Shown: positions 46,160 through 55,061 of the stretch, piece by piece
Layout of the letters: each line of letters opens with the position of its first letter
Numbering within the stretch: the stretch's first letter is position 1
Origin: Roseiarcus sp963787135
GTDB lineage: Bacteria > Pseudomonadota > Alphaproteobacteria > Rhizobiales > Beijerinckiaceae
Assembly (NCBI GenBank): GCA_963787135.1
Contig: CAWBBW010000004.1
Coordinates: 1 to 64,000 of the forward strand
DNA: 64,000 bases
Direction: 5' to 3'
Made by a program: the position numbers and the translations under genes
Notes under the pieces: generated by a model
What the model saw: the letters and a program-made list of their open reading frames with translations, nothing else
Databases searched by the model: none
What the model was told of the DNA's origin: nothing

Positions 46160-47427
46160 GATGCGAGCTCCAGCGCAGGTCCTGGACCCGTCGTGCGCGT
46201 GTCCGTTCGCATCGGCTTATCGAGCCCGATTGCGCAGAACGCCTTTCCAACGCAAATCCGTTTGTCGAAGCGCTCGACGATCGTCGCCCTCGCCGCCGGA
46301 CCGTAATCGGAGGCCTGCCCCTTTCGGCCAAGCCTGGCCACGACCGCATCAGCCACCGCCGGCGGGTCGAGAAAGGGAACCAGCACGCCGTTGCGACGAT
46401 CCTCGATAACCTCGCGAACCGGGGCCGTATCCGACGCCACGATTTCGCATTCCGCCGCCATCGCCTCGAGGAGCGACCAGGACAGAACGAACGGATAAGT
46501 CAGATAGACATGCGCTGAGGAGACCTGAAGAAGGCTACGATAGGAGACCGGAGCAAGACATCCGACGAAATGGACTCTGGACAGGTCGAGTTTCGAGACG
46601 ACCGCGTCGAGATAGTGGGTCTTCCAGCTCCTTCCGGGCGGTGGCGCGTGGCTATATGAATTGCTATCCCCGCCCGCAATGATCACCTGCGCTTCGGGTC
46701 GCGCGCGCAGTATCTCGGGCAGCGCGCGCATGAAGACATGATAGCCGCGAAGCGGTTCGAGATTACGCGAGGCGAAAGTGACGACCTCGTCCGACTTCGT
46801 CACGACTTTGCCGTTTGGCAAGGCAAAACGCGCCATCGGGTCCGGTCGGAACCATTCGAGGTTAACCCCCTCGTGCGCGACTTGAATCTTGGGCTGCAAT
46901 TCGTGGGGAAACGTCGAGCGCTGCCACCTGGTCGGCGAGATGGCTGCATCAGCGGCGGTAAGCGCGAGCAGCGTGCTCGCGTTCTTGCATTGAAGGGCGG
47001 TGAGGCCATCCACGCCGAGCCTCGGGGCCTCGGGATCGAAGTGAACATCCTGCCCTTCGCCACGATAGAAGAACTCGGCGTAGACAACGAGCTTCGCTTT
47101 GGGATAGATCGCCCGCATCGGCAGGGTTTCCCCCCAGCCGCAGTGCGCAAGTATGACCTGGGGCGCAAAGCCTGACGCGGCGAGCGTGCTTGCCGCCATT
47201 AAAACCTGTTCCGCCCGCCAGCATTCCGCATCGAACCGTCGCGCGAACGAGTGCGTGCCCGAAACGTCGACGGGTGGAACGGCGTAGCGATGGAGCGCAA
47301 CCCCCTCGACCATCTGGGCGCTTTCGGCGCCGATGGCGCAAAGTTCGAAGCCGCCGCTCTGCCGCAGCGCTTCGGCGACGTTTCGGAACTGAGCAGGGAA
47401 GTTGTTGTGAACGAAAAGAACTTTCAT
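46156..47427 (-). CDS. Glycosyltransferase family 4 protein
   Basis: This 423-residue GT-B glycosyltransferase has an N-terminal half with MKVLFVHNNFPAQFRNVAEA and VILAHCGWGETLPMRAIYPK. The C-terminal half has VVTFASRNLEPLRGYHVFMR, AQVIIAGGDSNSYSH, LDLSRVHFVGCLAPVSYRSL and the nucleotide-sugar-binding VLSWSLLEAMAAECEIVASD. The pattern fits glycosyltransferases that lie next to secretion genes in alphaproteobacteria. The start is taken as the ATG at 47427 rather than an ATG four codons upstream. It is the first gene of the overlapping minus-strand operon and is directly coupled to the ABC transporter gene. Confidence 0.88.
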   Translation of the reverse strand: MKVLFVHNNFPAQFRNVAEALRQSGGFELCAIGAESAQMVEGVALHRYAVPPVDVSGTHSFARRFDAECWRAEQVLMAASTLAASGFAPQVILAHCGWGETLPMRAIYPKAKLVVYAEFFYRGEGQDVHFDPEAPRLGVDGLTALQCKNASTLLALTAADAAISPTRWQRSTFPHELQPKIQVAHEGVNLEWFRPDPMARFALPNGKVVTKSDEVVTFASRNLEPLRGYHVFMRALPEILRARPEAQVIIAGGDSNSYSHAPPPGRSWKTHYLDAVVSKLDLSRVHFVGCLAPVSYRSLLQVSSAHVYLTYPFVLSWSLLEAMAAECEIVASDTAPVREVIEDRRNGVLVPFLDPPAVADAVVARLGRKGQASDYGPAARATIVERFDKRICVGKAFCAIGLDKPMRTDTRTTGPGPALELAS

Positions 47428-47494
47428 CGACCATTCCATCCAAGCAAGCGAGGATGCCGCTGCGCCGGCCCGCCGAGCCGAATTCGACGAAGGC

Positions 47495-47515
47495 CCGAAG
47501 GCGGATTGCCTCCGG
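47495..47515 (-). terminator. Stem-loop after the RTX gene
   Basis: On the minus strand CCGGAGGC and GCCTTCGG can pair over 8 bp (one G-U pair) around a 5-nt loop, 23 nt after the RTX stop codon. There is no U tract, so it may be an mRNA-stabilising hairpin or partial terminator that separates the RTX gene from the export operon. Confidence 0.35.
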
Positions 47516-47537
47516 ACCGGCGGACCGATATCCGGTC

Positions 47538-48477
47538 TTAGTGGACAGTGGTCTTGTGGCCGTCGGCGAATTCGATCGTTACGTTGCTGACGGTCAGAAC
47601 CTGGTGGTTGCTGAACGCGATCGTGGTCACGCCATGAACGTCGACCTCGTTCTTGATGGACGACGATGTCTGGTCGGTATGCACCGTTGTCGCGTTACCT
47701 CCGTAGATGATGTCGTTTCCGTGCAGGCCGACATTGACGAGATCGGAGCCGCTCCCGCCTTGAACGAACTCGTTGCCGTAGTTGAGATTGATCGTATCGT
47801 GGCCGCCGCCGAAAATCGTGTCCTGCCCATCGCCACCAAAGAGCGTGTCGTGGCCGCTGCCGGCGAGGAGCAGGTTGTCGCCGCGGGTGACTTGCAGAAG
47901 ATCGTCACCTTGGCCGCCTTTCAGCGTGTCCGAAGGCGCGGGTGCAGGATCCGTGTGATGGCCGTGTCCGTGGCGAGGATCGCCGCTGGACGGATCTCCA
48001 AGCCCTCCGATGAGCGTCGAGCCTCCCGATCCCGCTTCCAAGAGACTCGAGCCGCCGCCGATCAGGGTGTCATTCCCGGCTCCGCCGATCAGCGTGTTCG
48101 CGCCGCTTCCTCCGATCAACTCATTGTCGCCGTGCGTGACGTTGAGGGATTCCGCGCCCGAGCCTCCCACGAGAGTATCGCCTCCGGGGCCGTTGTCGAT
48201 GATTTGGTTCGATCCATCGCCCGCCGCGATCAGCTTTGCGCCGTCATCGTTGATCGTGATCTTGTTGTCGGCGCCGGTGTCAAGAAAAATCTGAGCGGTG
48301 TTCGGAATGGCGTATGAACCGCTCGTCTTCTCGACTTCCACGCCGGTCTTTCCGGAATACGACGTGACGATTCCCGCGCTCTTGATCGCGTCGATGATCG
48401 CGTTTTCGGTGCCCGGGGAAAAGCTATGATCGACTAAAGAATTCGAGCTTCCCGTAGCTTAGATTGTATATGGCCAT
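47538..48477 (-). pseudogene. RTX (hemolysin-type calcium-binding) protein, frameshift near the start
   Basis: The C-terminal 267 codons are open and contain glycine-rich nonapeptide repeats (GGSGANTLIGGAGNDTLIGG, GGQGDDLL, GSGHDTLFGGDGQDTIFGGG). They end in a typical secretion-signal-like tail (IEFADGHKTTVH). The true start is probably the ATG at 48477, with AAGGGA upstream, reading MAIYNLSYGKLEF. This frame stops after FFSRS. Removing one T from a TTT run near 48438 joins it to LVDHSFSPGTENAIIDAIKS and the repeats, giving about 312 residues. Proteins like this bind Ca2+ outside the cell and are exported by type I secretion. This is the obvious substrate of the neighbouring exporter. As sequenced, translation could only begin at an internal GTG (48341). 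Confidence 0.8.
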
Positions 48478-48511
48478 CGTAACCGTCCCTTTCTCGTCTC
48501 ACTGCATCCAA

Positions 48512-49414
48512 CTAGCCTGCGTTGGCCCGAAAGATTCGAACCCGTGGGTGATCGTCCTGCCCGACAGCGGGGAGCGCGGGACGCACGCTCGCGCGCCGTT
48601 CCGGGCAAATCTCAATGCGGAGTCCCACGAGCGGATCGCGACCGGTCTCGCTCACGCATTCGACCTCCCTTCCTCGTCGGCTCATGATCGCCGAGCCGAG
48701 GAAAAGGGCCTCCACGTGCAAAGTTGCGTGTTGAGCCTGATGTCCGGCGAGCCTCAACCGCACTCCCGCAAGAGGTTGGTTTCGTCCGCGCGTCCCCGCG
48801 AACACGCCTTCGCCAGTCCATGCCGACCATGTTGCGGACCTGGAACCAGGCATGACTTGAACTTCAGCTTGGACGCCGTCCCGACCCAATCCCAGCATTG
48901 CCAACCCCTCGATGCGACCCGGCGCGTTGGGGCCGCCGGCCCACTCGTTAGGCCTGACCGACAGGTCGCCACGCCTCGAGACATGGGCAAGAAACAAAGC
49001 GTTCTCCGAGCCCTTCGCGCTCGGCGAAAATCCGATCTGCGAAATGGCAGGAGGGCTTTTCGCTGTTGCGACCGCACCAGTCGGGCCACGATCGTCCTCT
49101 GGCGGAACGCTGACCGATTCGAGACGGAACGCCGCCTCGAGCGAGCCATTCGCGCCGCTCCGCCTGACCCCGATCTGGATCTTCCCGTTTTCCTCCGCGC
49201 GAACAAGCACCGCGGCTCCGGGGCGCGCGAGCCAACCTTCGACGCCGCCAGGCGCTGATATGACCTGAACGATTTTCTCGAAGCCTGCGGCCGCCTTCAC
49301 CAAGGCCATCGGGTGATCGTAGCTCGCGCTGCCGGACTTGTAGCGCAACAAGTATAGGCCACGCGCAACAAGCAGTGACGAATCTCGATCGAATAACGCC
49401 TCTCGACCGGCCAC
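48512..49414 (-). CDS. Protein with ChW-like repeats next to the RTX gene
   Basis: This protein of about 300 residues has no recognised enzyme domain. The GTG at 49414 is chosen because GAGGAG lies 7 nt upstream. The N-terminal part (LLVARGLYLLRYKSGSASYD, WLARPGAAVLVRAEENGKIQ) looks like a beta-sandwich. The C-terminal part contains one clear and one weaker segment of the ChW type (hydrophobic repeat with conserved Trp and Gly): ATWSAWTGEGVFAGTRGRNQ followed by PLAGVRLRL, and SETGRDPLVGLRIEI. ChW repeats are best known from surface proteins of clostridia and bind other surface molecules. There is no signal peptide, so it might be exported by the type I system or act in the cytoplasm. It lies directly upstream of the RTX gene in the same direction. 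Confidence 0.55.
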   Translation of the reverse strand: MAGREALFDRDSSLLVARGLYLLRYKSGSASYDHPMALVKAAAGFEKIVQVISAPGGVEGWLARPGAAVLVRAEENGKIQIGVRRSGANGSLEAAFRLESVSVPPEDDRGPTGAVATAKSPPAISQIGFSPSAKGSENALFLAHVSRRGDLSVRPNEWAGGPNAPGRIEGLAMLGLGRDGVQAEVQVMPGSRSATWSAWTGEGVFAGTRGRNQPLAGVRLRLAGHQAQHATLHVEALFLGSAIMSRRGREVECVSETGRDPLVGLRIEICPERRASVRPALPAVGQDDHPRVRIFRANAG

Positions 49415-49815
49415 GCGGCGGCTCCTCGGTGACTTCTTCCAACCAGCTATAGAAGAGGCGAGGCATGCTGCCAATCTAAAAGCGCTGCAAGCCTCAATAT
49501 ATGCTAATCTAACCGGAAACAGTGTTTATGAAAATTTTAGTGCCATGTGAATATAAAAGACTAAAGCTGATAGCGCTTTACGGATTTTACACCGGTTTCT
49601 GATTGAAACTGATTTTTTATTTTAACAGTTCGTGTTCCAATTCCATAGCAAAATTGCAAGTCTATCTCGAGAGCCTCCTGCCGAGCGATTTATCGCGACT
49701 GAGAACCCAGACTGATCGGCGCATGCGATCCGTTCTCCCTCGAAGCGCTTGACGCCCGTTAGTCGCATGCGCGTATGCAAGCGTTTCGTCGATTATTGTC
49801 TTTGGTCGAAATATC
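49415..49815. promoter_or_regulatory. AT-rich divergent promoter region
   Basis: About 400 bp separate the divergent genes at 49414 (minus) and 49816 (plus). The middle (49500-49640) is much more AT-rich than the rest of the island, with runs such as TGATTTTTTATTTTAACAG. It must hold the promoters for the RTX/ChW side and for the large glycosyltransferase. The alternating GCATGCG sequences near 49720 and 49767 are notable, but I cannot assign an operator. Confidence 0.45.
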
Positions 49816-52530
49816 ATGACGGCGTCCACCCGACCTGCTTCACCCGACATTGGCGCCCGCGCCGTTGACAAGACGCCCGGTTGCGATCGTCAAGATCTTG
49901 CGAGAGCGGGCTTTTTCGACACGGGCCGGCACAGCGATGCGCTCGCACTACTTTGCGCCGACGCCTTGAAGACGGGGCGGCCGGAGGCCGCATTCATGTT
50001 CGCGGATCGAAGGTGTCGTCTCTCCGCGCAGACGGCAGACGCCCTCCTGATGCGTGCAATAGTGTCCCGGCTGATGAACGAGACAGTATATGCTCAAGCG
50101 GATCTTGCGAGAGCGTTTGAAATCGATCCGACGCGCGACCTCGTCATCGCCAACGTGCTCGCGTGGGGCGCTCCGGCGTTGAAACCGATTGCGGCGGCGA
50201 GCCTTTCCGACGGCGAGTTGCAGGACCGCGATTCTCTAGGGCGCGCGATGCAAATCCTCGAGCGGGCGGGGACGCCGATCGTCTCCAGAATGCGTGTTCG
50301 TGAAGGCATGCACGAGGGTTGGGTCGCCTGGCGCGACCCGGGCGCGCTAGAACTGGTCATTCGGCGCGGCGGGAGGGGCGCGGCGTTCGCTCTTCAGCCC
50401 GACGCTTCACATCCTTTTGCCGGTCGAGCCTGGTCAGTGGCCCAGATTGCAATCGAAATGGAGAGCCCTCGATTGGAATCGGTGACCTTCCGTCTCGACG
50501 GCGCGCGCGCGCTCACGATCGTGCCGGCGCGAGATCGGCCGGAGGCGCCCTTCCGCTTGAGAAATCGAGGCTCACGCCCGTCGCGAACTGAAGTCCCGGT
50601 TCATGTGGAGATCATTGTTCCGGTCTACGGGGACCATGCGGCGACAAAAGCTTGTCTCGACGCTCTGGAGGCCGAAGGATCCAAGATTGCAAAGCATATC
50701 ACCGTCATCGACGATTGCTCCCCCGACGCGGATATTCAGGCCCTGGTTGAAGACCGAGCGGGGCGCGGCCTGTTCACGCTCCTCAGAAACGAAGAAAACC
50801 TGGGATTTGCGCGCTCCGTCAATCGCGTCCTCGAGGGCGTTGCACGCGGAGATGTGCTGCTGCTCAACGCTGACACAGTCCTACCGAGAGGAGCAATCGA
50901 CAGACTGGCCCTCGCGGCCTACGCGGAGCCCGGGGTCGCTACCGTCACGCCGTTTTCGAACAACGGAGAGTACACCAGTTTTCCTAAGCCGAACGTCTGC
51001 AACGCGCTCCCGACGGCCGATGAGATTTTCGCGCTCGACGAGGCAACCGCTACCACCGGACGGGGAATAATCGATCTTCCCTCGGGCGTAGGATTTTGCC
51101 TCTTAATCACCCGCGCCTGCCTCGATGAGGTCGGCCTTCTCTCCGAGGCCTATTCCCGCGGCTACTTCGAGGACGTCGACTACTGCCTCAGGGCGCGCGA
51201 GAGGGGATTCCGCAATGTCTGTGGAACGGGCGTCTACGTCGGCCACGCCGGGAACCGGTCGTTCAAAACCGAAAAGCGTCGTTTGGTCATTCGCAACCTC
51301 GCGATCCTGAACGAACGGTTTCCCGATTACGAACGCGAGTGTTCCGCCTTTATCAAGGCCGATCCGCTGAAGTCCGCTCGCGCGAATCTTGAAAAGCAGC
51401 TCGCGCCGGAAGGAACCGTCGTGCTTCTCCTGGCGTCCGTCGCCTCTGGGCGTGCGCTCGCCCTCGAACGCGCACGACAAATCGAGGGACATGGAGACGA
51501 TCTCCATTGCGTCTACTGCGAGGTCGGCGCCCGAAACGACTTCGTGACACTTAGAAGCATCCGCGGTTCTGCCCCGCAGTCGCTGACCTTCTATCTTAAC
51601 GATGGGGCCGATCTTGCTGAACTGCACGCCTATCTCATTCGTGCCCGGCCGCAGGCAATGGAGGTTATCGCTCCCCATGCCTTGCCCGATGCGGTTTTAA
51701 GGGTCGCGTTCGATTTGCAAATCCCAACGCGGGTTGTGTTCGGCGATCTCGATTGGCTTTGCGATCGCAAATTTGCCTTCGAAAAGTCCTGTCCCAACGC
51801 TGACCGGCCCGGCGCGTGCGACGCGTGCGTCGAGGATACGAAGCCGGCGGAGTGGTCGAGCGAGAAAGGCCACACCGAAGATCGACGCAGAACGCGCGCG
51901 ATGATGGTCAAGGCAGAATCGATTGTTCCAATGGACCGGATGGCAGCCGCCTTCTGCGTCGCGAACCTCAAGTCCGCGGCGCTGTCACATCTGCCGCCGC
52001 GGCATGATAGAGGGCTCAACACGGTCGAGCTCAAATCTGCTGGAACGATCCTGGGCGTTCTCTGCCCGGAGGCCGCGGAGAAGACCGATCGCCAAATTCT
52101 GGCTATTGAGCGGTTGCTTGCCGAACAGGGGATTGAAGCCTCGGTCATCGTGCTTGGCCGCTGCTTGAATGAGCTCGGAATGATGTCTAAGCGTCGGATC
52201 TTCGTGACGAGCGTGATAGATGAGGGTGAGTATCAGCGGGTGCTTCGACAATACCGGATCACTCGCCTGTTTTCTCCCTATCGAACGCGCCACTTCGGGC
52301 TCGTGGACTATCTCAGCGCTACCTTTAGCCTCCCAAAGGCATACTTTGACTGGTCATTTGGCGCACTGGATCGCACGGCCGGCGACCTGGCTCTCGATCC
52401 GAGGGTTTGTTTCGAAAGAGCCGCGCTGCAGATAGGTGCATGGATTGCCGACGGGCCGATTGGCGGCGGCGATCGGATCGACCCGTCGCCGCGGATCAAC
52501 CTTCTGCCTGACGGGTATGTGGGGGCATGA
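49816..52530 (+). CDS. Large multidomain glycosyltransferase (GT2 core)
   Basis: This 904-residue protein has an N-terminal 130 residues of TPR-like helices (ALALLCADALKTGRPEAAFM, AQADLARAFEIDP). A beta-rich region follows (GWVAWRDPGALELVIRRGGR), similar in style to the extension of the glycosyltransferase at 38795. The GT-A domain comes next: VEIIVPVYGDHAATKACLDA, the DxD-like LLLNADTVLPRGAIDRL, and SRGYFEDVDYCLRARERGF. A C-terminal 400 residues may be a second, GT-B-like transferase half (VATRVVF-like FDLQIPTRVVFGDLDWL, CPNADRPGACDAC). It is transcribed away from the RTX side across a shared promoter region and probably acts on the same glycan or glycoprotein. Start ATG at 49816; no frameshift. 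Confidence 0.85.
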   Translation: MTASTRPASPDIGARAVDKTPGCDRQDLARAGFFDTGRHSDALALLCADALKTGRPEAAFMFADRRCRLSAQTADALLMRAIVSRLMNETVYAQADLARAFEIDPTRDLVIANVLAWGAPALKPIAAASLSDGELQDRDSLGRAMQILERAGTPIVSRMRVREGMHEGWVAWRDPGALELVIRRGGRGAAFALQPDASHPFAGRAWSVAQIAIEMESPRLESVTFRLDGARALTIVPARDRPEAPFRLRNRGSRPSRTEVPVHVEIIVPVYGDHAATKACLDALEAEGSKIAKHITVIDDCSPDADIQALVEDRAGRGLFTLLRNEENLGFARSVNRVLEGVARGDVLLLNADTVLPRGAIDRLALAAYAEPGVATVTPFSNNGEYTSFPKPNVCNALPTADEIFALDEATATTGRGIIDLPSGVGFCLLITRACLDEVGLLSEAYSRGYFEDVDYCLRARERGFRNVCGTGVYVGHAGNRSFKTEKRRLVIRNLAILNERFPDYERECSAFIKADPLKSARANLEKQLAPEGTVVLLLASVASGRALALERARQIEGHGDDLHCVYCEVGARNDFVTLRSIRGSAPQSLTFYLNDGADLAELHAYLIRARPQAMEVIAPHALPDAVLRVAFDLQIPTRVVFGDLDWLCDRKFAFEKSCPNADRPGACDACVEDTKPAEWSSEKGHTEDRRRTRAMMVKAESIVPMDRMAAAFCVANLKSAALSHLPPRHDRGLNTVELKSAGTILGVLCPEAAEKTDRQILAIERLLAEQGIEASVIVLGRCLNELGMMSKRRIFVTSVIDEGEYQRVLRQYRITRLFSPYRTRHFGLVDYLSATFSLPKAYFDWSFGALDRTAGDLALDPRVCFERAALQIGAWIADGPIGGGDRIDPSPRINLLPDGYVGA

Positions 52531-52822
52531 CGTCGTCGCCAGCGCGATCGTCGGCGACGTCGAGACCGGCGGTTACATTGCGGCCAGTATCGGCTCGGCC
52601 GAAGCCGTCCTTCGGGAAATTCGCCTGAGTTCGATCAATGCAGCCGAACGAGTGCCGGCGAACGGGACCGCTTAGAGATCTACAGCGCAGGAAATGCCGT
52701 GTCGCTCTGCCGTTCGCTTGCTGGAATGTCGGCTATGGGCGGATCCTTGCCGTTCCCGATCCGCCGCTGGAGGTCCGCTCTCCCGTCCTCTTCCACCGTT
52801 CCTGGCGACTCCGCGATCGCCG

Positions 52823-52978
52823 TCACCAATGGCGATGCCCAAAAATGTTGTGCGCGATCTCGCGCCCAATCCCCCAGCCGAACCCATGCACCACGGACCG
52901 CACCAGGCCGGCGCCATGCTCCGGCGTAAAGACCGCGATCCCGCCGACGGCGAAGCCGGCGAGGACAATTATTCTCAC
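52823..52978 (-). CDS. Small hydrophobic protein, 51 residues
   Basis: This small gene is too short for most gene callers. It starts at a GTG (52978) with a strong AAGGAG site 7 nt upstream and encodes VRIIVLAGFAVGGIAVFTPE, then a His- and Gly-rich tail ending NIFGHRHW. The first 18 residues form one membrane-spanning or signal-anchor segment. The start overlaps the stop of the upstream small gene as GTGA, so the two are translationally coupled. I do not recognise the family. A small membrane protein is the simplest reading. Confidence 0.55.
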   Translation of the reverse strand: MRIIVLAGFAVGGIAVFTPEHGAGLVRSVVHGFGWGIGREIAHNIFGHRHW

Positions 52979-53172
52979 AACGATGCTCCTTGAGATTGAG
53001 GCGGAGGAGACAGATCGGCGTGGGCGAAGAGATCGCGCAGTTCGGCCACGGAATAGCTCCGCTGGGCTTTCACGCGCAGGAGCGGTGTCACTGGGCGCCT
53101 TGGCGTGAGATTGCTGGAATTTTCCCGAACGCGAGCATGTTGGCTTGAGACCGTAGCGCGCTGAAATCTCAA
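52975..53172 (-). CDS. Hypothetical protein, 65 residues, possibly truncated by ISL3
   Basis: The frame ends QRSYSVAELRDLFAHADLSP with a short Pro/Gln tail and overlaps the following small gene by 4 nt (GTGA). Its 5' end lies only 8 bp from the ISL3 terminal repeat, so it may be the 3' remnant of a longer gene cut by that insertion. An internal GTG (at VKAQRSYS) is an alternative start. No known domain. Confidence 0.4.
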   Translation of the reverse strand: MRFQRATVSSQHARVRENSSNLTPRRPVTPLLRVKAQRSYSVAELRDLFAHADLSPPPQSQGASL

Positions 53173-53179
53173 GTTAGCT

Positions 53180-54957
53180 GGGTCTTCCTCAAACTCTGTG
53201 GTCGACGGGCAGGTAGATCGGCAACATCCGGGCTCGCAAGAGTTCGGTGCTTGCGCGACCGTACATCGCGCGCTTGAGGGTTTTCAGTCGATTGATTTGC
53301 CCTTCGGTTTGGCCGTTGCTCCAGCCCTCGGTCAGCGCATTTCTGACGGCGTCGACGTCTCGCCGAATCGTGCGCGCGAAGCGCTGCATTGCGTAAATTC
53401 CCGATTGTTGCGCATCATTGAGCCAGACGTCGAATTTTTGAATGTCTTTGCTTCGAAGAATGCCTCGGAATTGCATAGCGAGCTGACGCATGGCGGTGAA
53501 ATCCGGCGACGCACTCTTCAGAGCGTCCACCTTTGCCGCCTGACCTGGCGTCAACAATCCGCGCGGCTTGATGCATAGCGATGCCGCGACGATTGGCGAG
53601 ATAGACCACCCGGTCGCGGGATCGACGGCGCGGGGGACCATCGCGATCGTCGGTGTCTGTGCTGTCGTCGGCTCGGGAGCCGGAGGCGATGTTACGACTT
53701 TGGCGCCTCTGGCGCGCCGCCACTTCGCCAGGAGCCGCTCCAGATGGGAGAAGCTGCCGGTATAGCCGCGGAGCTTGATCTCGTGGAGCAGCTCTCGGCC
53801 GCGAACGCAGCCTTCCGCCCAGCGGCGCGATAGATAATCGAGGAAATAGCTGGGCGAGCAGGGCTTTGGCGCCGTGGCGCGTCGGTCCGGGGGCGCGTTG
53901 AATTTCAGCCATTTTCTGATGCTGCGCGGACCGAACCCGGTTTCTCGGGCGATGTCGCCGATAGAGTTTCCGGCGGCGCGCAGAGTACGGATTTGATCAA
54001 AGACGGCTTGCCTCGAGCGGCGATGCGCCTGCTTGGTAAGGTGTCGATGCTCCGCGACTTCGCCTCGGCCACCCGGACCATATGCGATCGTCACTACGCC
54101 TTCGTCTTTGGATTCCGGCAACAAGGCTCGGCCCGTTGATCGGTCGGCGCGGCTCAGTTGGGTCTCGATCGTCTCGCGCAAATTCTGCAGGAGATGGAAC
54201 CGGTCAGCGACCTGCCGCGCCTGCGGCGCGCCCTCTCGCGCGCCCTGCGCGTACAGACCGCAGCGATCGCGGCTGATGATTTCGATCTCAGGATGCCGGC
54301 TAAGCCATTCAGCTGTTCCGGGGGCTGAGCGGTTCGGCAGCACATCGACAACCTCCCGGCGTTCCAAATCCACGACGATTGTTCCGTACGTGCAGCCTTT
54401 GCGCCAGCTCCAGTCATCAATGCCCGCGATGCGAACAGTCGTCGTGGCTCCGCGGGCGGTGGCGCACCGCTTCAGTTGCCGCAGAATGGTGTCGTCGCTG
54501 ACTGGCATTCCAAGGCGCTTCATCAGCCGCTCTCCCGGTAACCCGCCGACGCCATGACCCAGAAGCTGAACGATCTCAGCTACCCGGCATGTCCGGCGCG
54601 CGTGAGGGGACGCAATTTCATGAAGCGGATCAGCAAATGTCTGGCGCTCGCACTCCGCGTTGCCGCATCGCCAACGGATCACCCGAAGCTTCACCGTCAC
54701 GACCAACCCTTGGACTGGTAGGTCCTGAAGGCGCCGTCGATGCCAGCCGTGCCGAAGTGTTGACTGCTCACCACATCCTGGACACGAGCCACCGGCCTGC
54801 CCAACGGCCGAGACCACCCAAGTCCCGCTGACGAGCTCAATGCCTACAACTCGCACACTTGGCCCAGGGGCCCAATCTGATTTTGCTCGCATGCACGCGA
54901 ATATCGACGGCCGGTCAGCCGATCAAGCCAGGCACCACAGAGTTTGAGGAAGACCCC
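53180..54957 (-). mobile_element. ISL3-family insertion sequence
   Basis: A perfect inverted repeat of about 23 bp bounds the element. It starts GGGTCTTCCTCAAACTCTGT at 53180, and its complement ACAGAGTTTGAGGAAGACCC ends at 54956. A single transposase gene fills it. I could not find the 8-bp target duplication expected of ISL3. Confidence 0.88.
53189..54892 (-). CDS. ISL3-family transposase
   Basis: This 567-residue DDE transposase has an N-terminal zinc finger (GGSCPGCGEQSTLRHGWHRR and WRCGNAECERQTFAD). The catalytic domain has the first Asp in RIAGIDDWSWRKGCTYGTI, the second in DVLPNRSAPGTAEWL to EIISRDRCGLYAQGAREGAP, and the Glu region in EGWSNGQTEGQINRLKTLKR. A helix-turn-helix insertion (SIGDIARETGFGPRSIRKWL) sits between them, as in the larger ISL3 transposases. 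It starts at an ATG at 54892. The gene is intact and its stop lies close to the terminal repeat. Confidence 0.92.
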   Translation of the reverse strand: MRAKSDWAPGPSVRVVGIELVSGTWVVSAVGQAGGSCPGCGEQSTLRHGWHRRRLQDLPVQGLVVTVKLRVIRWRCGNAECERQTFADPLHEIASPHARRTCRVAEIVQLLGHGVGGLPGERLMKRLGMPVSDDTILRQLKRCATARGATTTVRIAGIDDWSWRKGCTYGTIVVDLERREVVDVLPNRSAPGTAEWLSRHPEIEIISRDRCGLYAQGAREGAPQARQVADRFHLLQNLRETIETQLSRADRSTGRALLPESKDEGVVTIAYGPGGRGEVAEHRHLTKQAHRRSRQAVFDQIRTLRAAGNSIGDIARETGFGPRSIRKWLKFNAPPDRRATAPKPCSPSYFLDYLSRRWAEGCVRGRELLHEIKLRGYTGSFSHLERLLAKWRRARGAKVVTSPPAPEPTTAQTPTIAMVPRAVDPATGWSISPIVAASLCIKPRGLLTPGQAAKVDALKSASPDFTAMRQLAMQFRGILRSKDIQKFDVWLNDAQQSGIYAMQRFARTIRRDVDAVRNALTEGWSNGQTEGQINRLKTLKRAMYGRASTELLRARMLPIYLPVDHRV

Positions 54958-55061
54958 GTTTCGCGCAGAGTTGCTATTCGATTCTCAGGGTTTTATACAC
55001 ATTCTCAAATTCCCTGCAGTCGCAACTCATTGAAAAAACTAAAGAGCAGTCTCACGATTTC

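Noticed and set aside
43913..46306. 797-codon open frame on the plus strand opposite the ABC transporter
   Set aside because: It is a shadow frame in GC-rich DNA. The minus-strand protein has every ABC transporter motif, while this one has none and no ribosome-binding site.
52638..53108. 156-codon plus-strand frame opposite the two small genes
   Set aside because: It has no start signal and is rich in Arg/Pro as expected for antisense reading. The minus strand carries the strong ribosome-binding site and coupled starts.
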